A program made the translations under genes and the position numbers. From assembly GCA_036365455.1 (NCBI GenBank), contig JAWQUS010000030.1, forward strand, positions 19,984,001 to 20,048,000: a DNA stretch of 64,000 bases. The letters are read 5' to 3'. Positions 62,757-64,000 of the stretch are shown here, piece after piece. The notes under the pieces are model-generated. The model had not been told where the DNA came from, ran no database searches, and saw only the letters and a program-made list of their open reading frames with translations. The number at the start of each line of letters is the position of its first letter. The first letter of the stretch is position 1. Origin of the DNA: Macrosoma leucophasiata. Its lineage: Eukaryota > Arthropoda > Insecta > Lepidoptera > Hedylidae.

Positions 62757-63072
62757 CTATACAAATAAATAACATTGGAGTGTCTGTTTGTAATATAAAA
62801 ATAACCACTTTTTACTAGATGCAAATGTACGTATGTTTACACGGTACATATACCAAAACAACATTTTTTACATTTTTGTCTGTCTGTCTGTCTGTTTGGC
62901 GGGGCTAATCTTGGGAACGGCTGGACCGATTTTGACTTTCACTGGCAGATAGCTTGTATAATAAGGAGTAACTTAAGCTTCTTTTATACTTGCTGCGCCC
63001 ACGGCTTCATCCGGGTAGATACTGAACAATCATGAATTCTCATGCGGACGAAGTCGCGTGCACAGCTAGTAA
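62757..63072 (+). repeat. Repeat J, long type
   Basis: Matches 22869-23190 throughout, including the GTCTGTCTGTCTGTCTG run and the inverted ends GCTGCGCCCACGGCTTC / GAAGTCGCGTGCACAGC. Confidence 0.75.
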
Positions 63073-63420
63073 GGAATACAATTCAAGTAACAAATAAAAT
63101 ACGCAACCGCTGTTTCTTTAGAACTGTGAACTGACTCAGCGAAACTTCGAGCAAAATCATCATAATTTTAGCTGGGCGCGATTTTCGCGAAATATGGGCG
63201 AATTTAGTGGAATATAGGCGAATACGTGAGAATATACGACAATATGTCCCGCCCTTTTACTTGTTGCCAACATGTATAGTAGGGACAAATTGACGGACAA
63301 AAGATTCCGTCGTCGAATTTTGCGATTTTGGTGGTTATCAATAAAAATGTCGAAATTGAGGAAAATGTTGCCGATTTTTGTCATTGAAATATGATGTCAT
63401 GACATAAAACGTGAAATTAT
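63073..63420. other. No gene seen
   Basis: 63170-63245 has a worn repeat of ATATGGGCGAAT / ATATAGGCGAATA / GAATATACGACAA words. Unassigned. Confidence 0.45.
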
Positions 63421-63423
63421 AAA

Positions 63424-63656
63424 TTTGAAGAAAAATGGAAAGATATTTTTTTCTTGGGTTTGAATTTGCATTTGGAAACCTTGGACTATTAGCCCAGACG
63501 CTTATACACTAAGCGTGACGTCTAAAACTCACTTACATTCCTTGGTTAAAAAGGTGACTGGCGGTTCGAGGGTGTTTGTATGTAGGTACATAGATACGCT
63601 TGATTGCATTTACGTCTGCCTATCCTTACGGAGGATGGCGGCGTGAAGTTACTTTC
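63424..63656. mobile_element. Composite of family C-like and SINE D-like pieces
   Basis: GAAGAAAAATGGAAAGATAT is the family C trailer. It is followed on the minus strand by a different tRNA-like stretch (GGTTTCCAAATGCAAATTCA; GCTTAGTGTATAAGCG). Then CTGCCTATCCTTACGGAGGA and GGCGTGAAGTTAC give a SINE D-type 3' end on the plus strand. Confidence 0.5.
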
Positions 63657-63822
63657 TTTGACATATAACTTATGAATAGGCACTTTTTTATTTAATCTTT
63701 CAAGCACAATATTTAAATATACACGAGGCGGACTTAATGCTAGGTAGCATTCTCTATCAGTACTTTTGGAGAAGTCAAAAATAGTATAAAATGTGGTAAT
63801 TGGAAAGCTATTTCCCCATAGA

Positions 63823-64000
63823 TCAATACTTACGCTTTCGAGCTTACGCCATCACGCTGCTACAATCCGGGTTGGTGGAGATAAAGGTTAGTGGCCAACC
63901 CGTTGTCAGATGTTTTCAAACCGCTCATACGGTCTCCGACAAGGTCTAACGACTGCTATCTATAGATAGCAACCGGGACCGAAAACTTAACGTGCCGTTT
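63823..64000 (-). mobile_element. Repeat R, runs off the window
   Basis: CACGCTGCTACAATCCGGGT, GTGGCCAACCCGTTGTCAGA and CTATCTATAGATAGCAACCG. The 5' end lies beyond 64000. Confidence 0.8.

Overview
The window reads as nuclear DNA of a lepidopteran insect (moth or butterfly). The basis is AT-rich sequence with no bacterial-style gene packing, cecropia-type mariner copies, insect-type SINEs with tRNA-like heads, non-LTR retrotransposon 3' ends, and a dispersed repeat that closely resembles (from memory) the CTGGTGGTAG...poly-A repeat common in silkworm and other moths. I see no convincing complete host gene. The only host-like coding pieces are a possible signal-peptide exon at 22429-22617 and a short coding-looking insert at 58408-58532.

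Nearly everything recognisable is mobile DNA. The dominant family, called A here, is about 280-330 bp. It begins ACTGGTGGTAGAGCTCC, ends ...CCACTT(C/T)(C/T)ATTACATAAAAA, and occurs some 40 times as full, truncated or decayed copies on both strands. Other families are: B and D (SINEs with tRNA-like heads); C (an element with an internal tRNA-like domain and a long conserved leader); R (about 330-360 bp, starts GAAGCGCGCATGG, ends near GGTTGCCATTATT); N, G and the element at 61935 (C-terminal ends of non-LTR ORF2); E, F, H, I, J and L (unclassified repeats); and DNA elements (mariner; two hAT-type families with perfect 8-bp target duplications; a Harbinger-like MITE with a TAA duplication; and MITE families M2, M3 and M4).

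Layout: 1-12 kb holds A copies, an hAT-type MITE (1579-1866), a large M2 element carrying a SINE (2573-3455), M3 and R. 12-17 kb holds an R copy with target duplication, a mariner 3' half, a LINE end nested in an A copy, and a nearly full mariner with one late stop. 17-30 kb holds SINEs, J, C and M3 copies with nested insertions, and the possible host exon. 30-31 kb holds a GC-rich 15-bp minisatellite. 31-39 kb holds A, R, B and E copies and an R-plus-mariner chimera inside one target duplication. 39.5-41.1 kb is a tandem 790-bp duplication with a conserved hairpin. 41-50 kb holds MITEs, A copies and a 48-bp minisatellite. 50-64 kb holds more of the same, including an inverted palindrome of family C, an internally deleted hAT, a SINE split by an A insertion, a fresh SINE with a 14-bp duplication, and two LINE ends.

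The interest lies in insertion history rather than gene function: nested insertions with readable target duplications, a SINE whose 3' end copies that of a LINE in the same window, and several perfect foldbacks that look like template-switch products. The density of nested repeats and lack of genes would fit pericentric, W-linked or deep intergenic DNA, but the sequence alone cannot place it.
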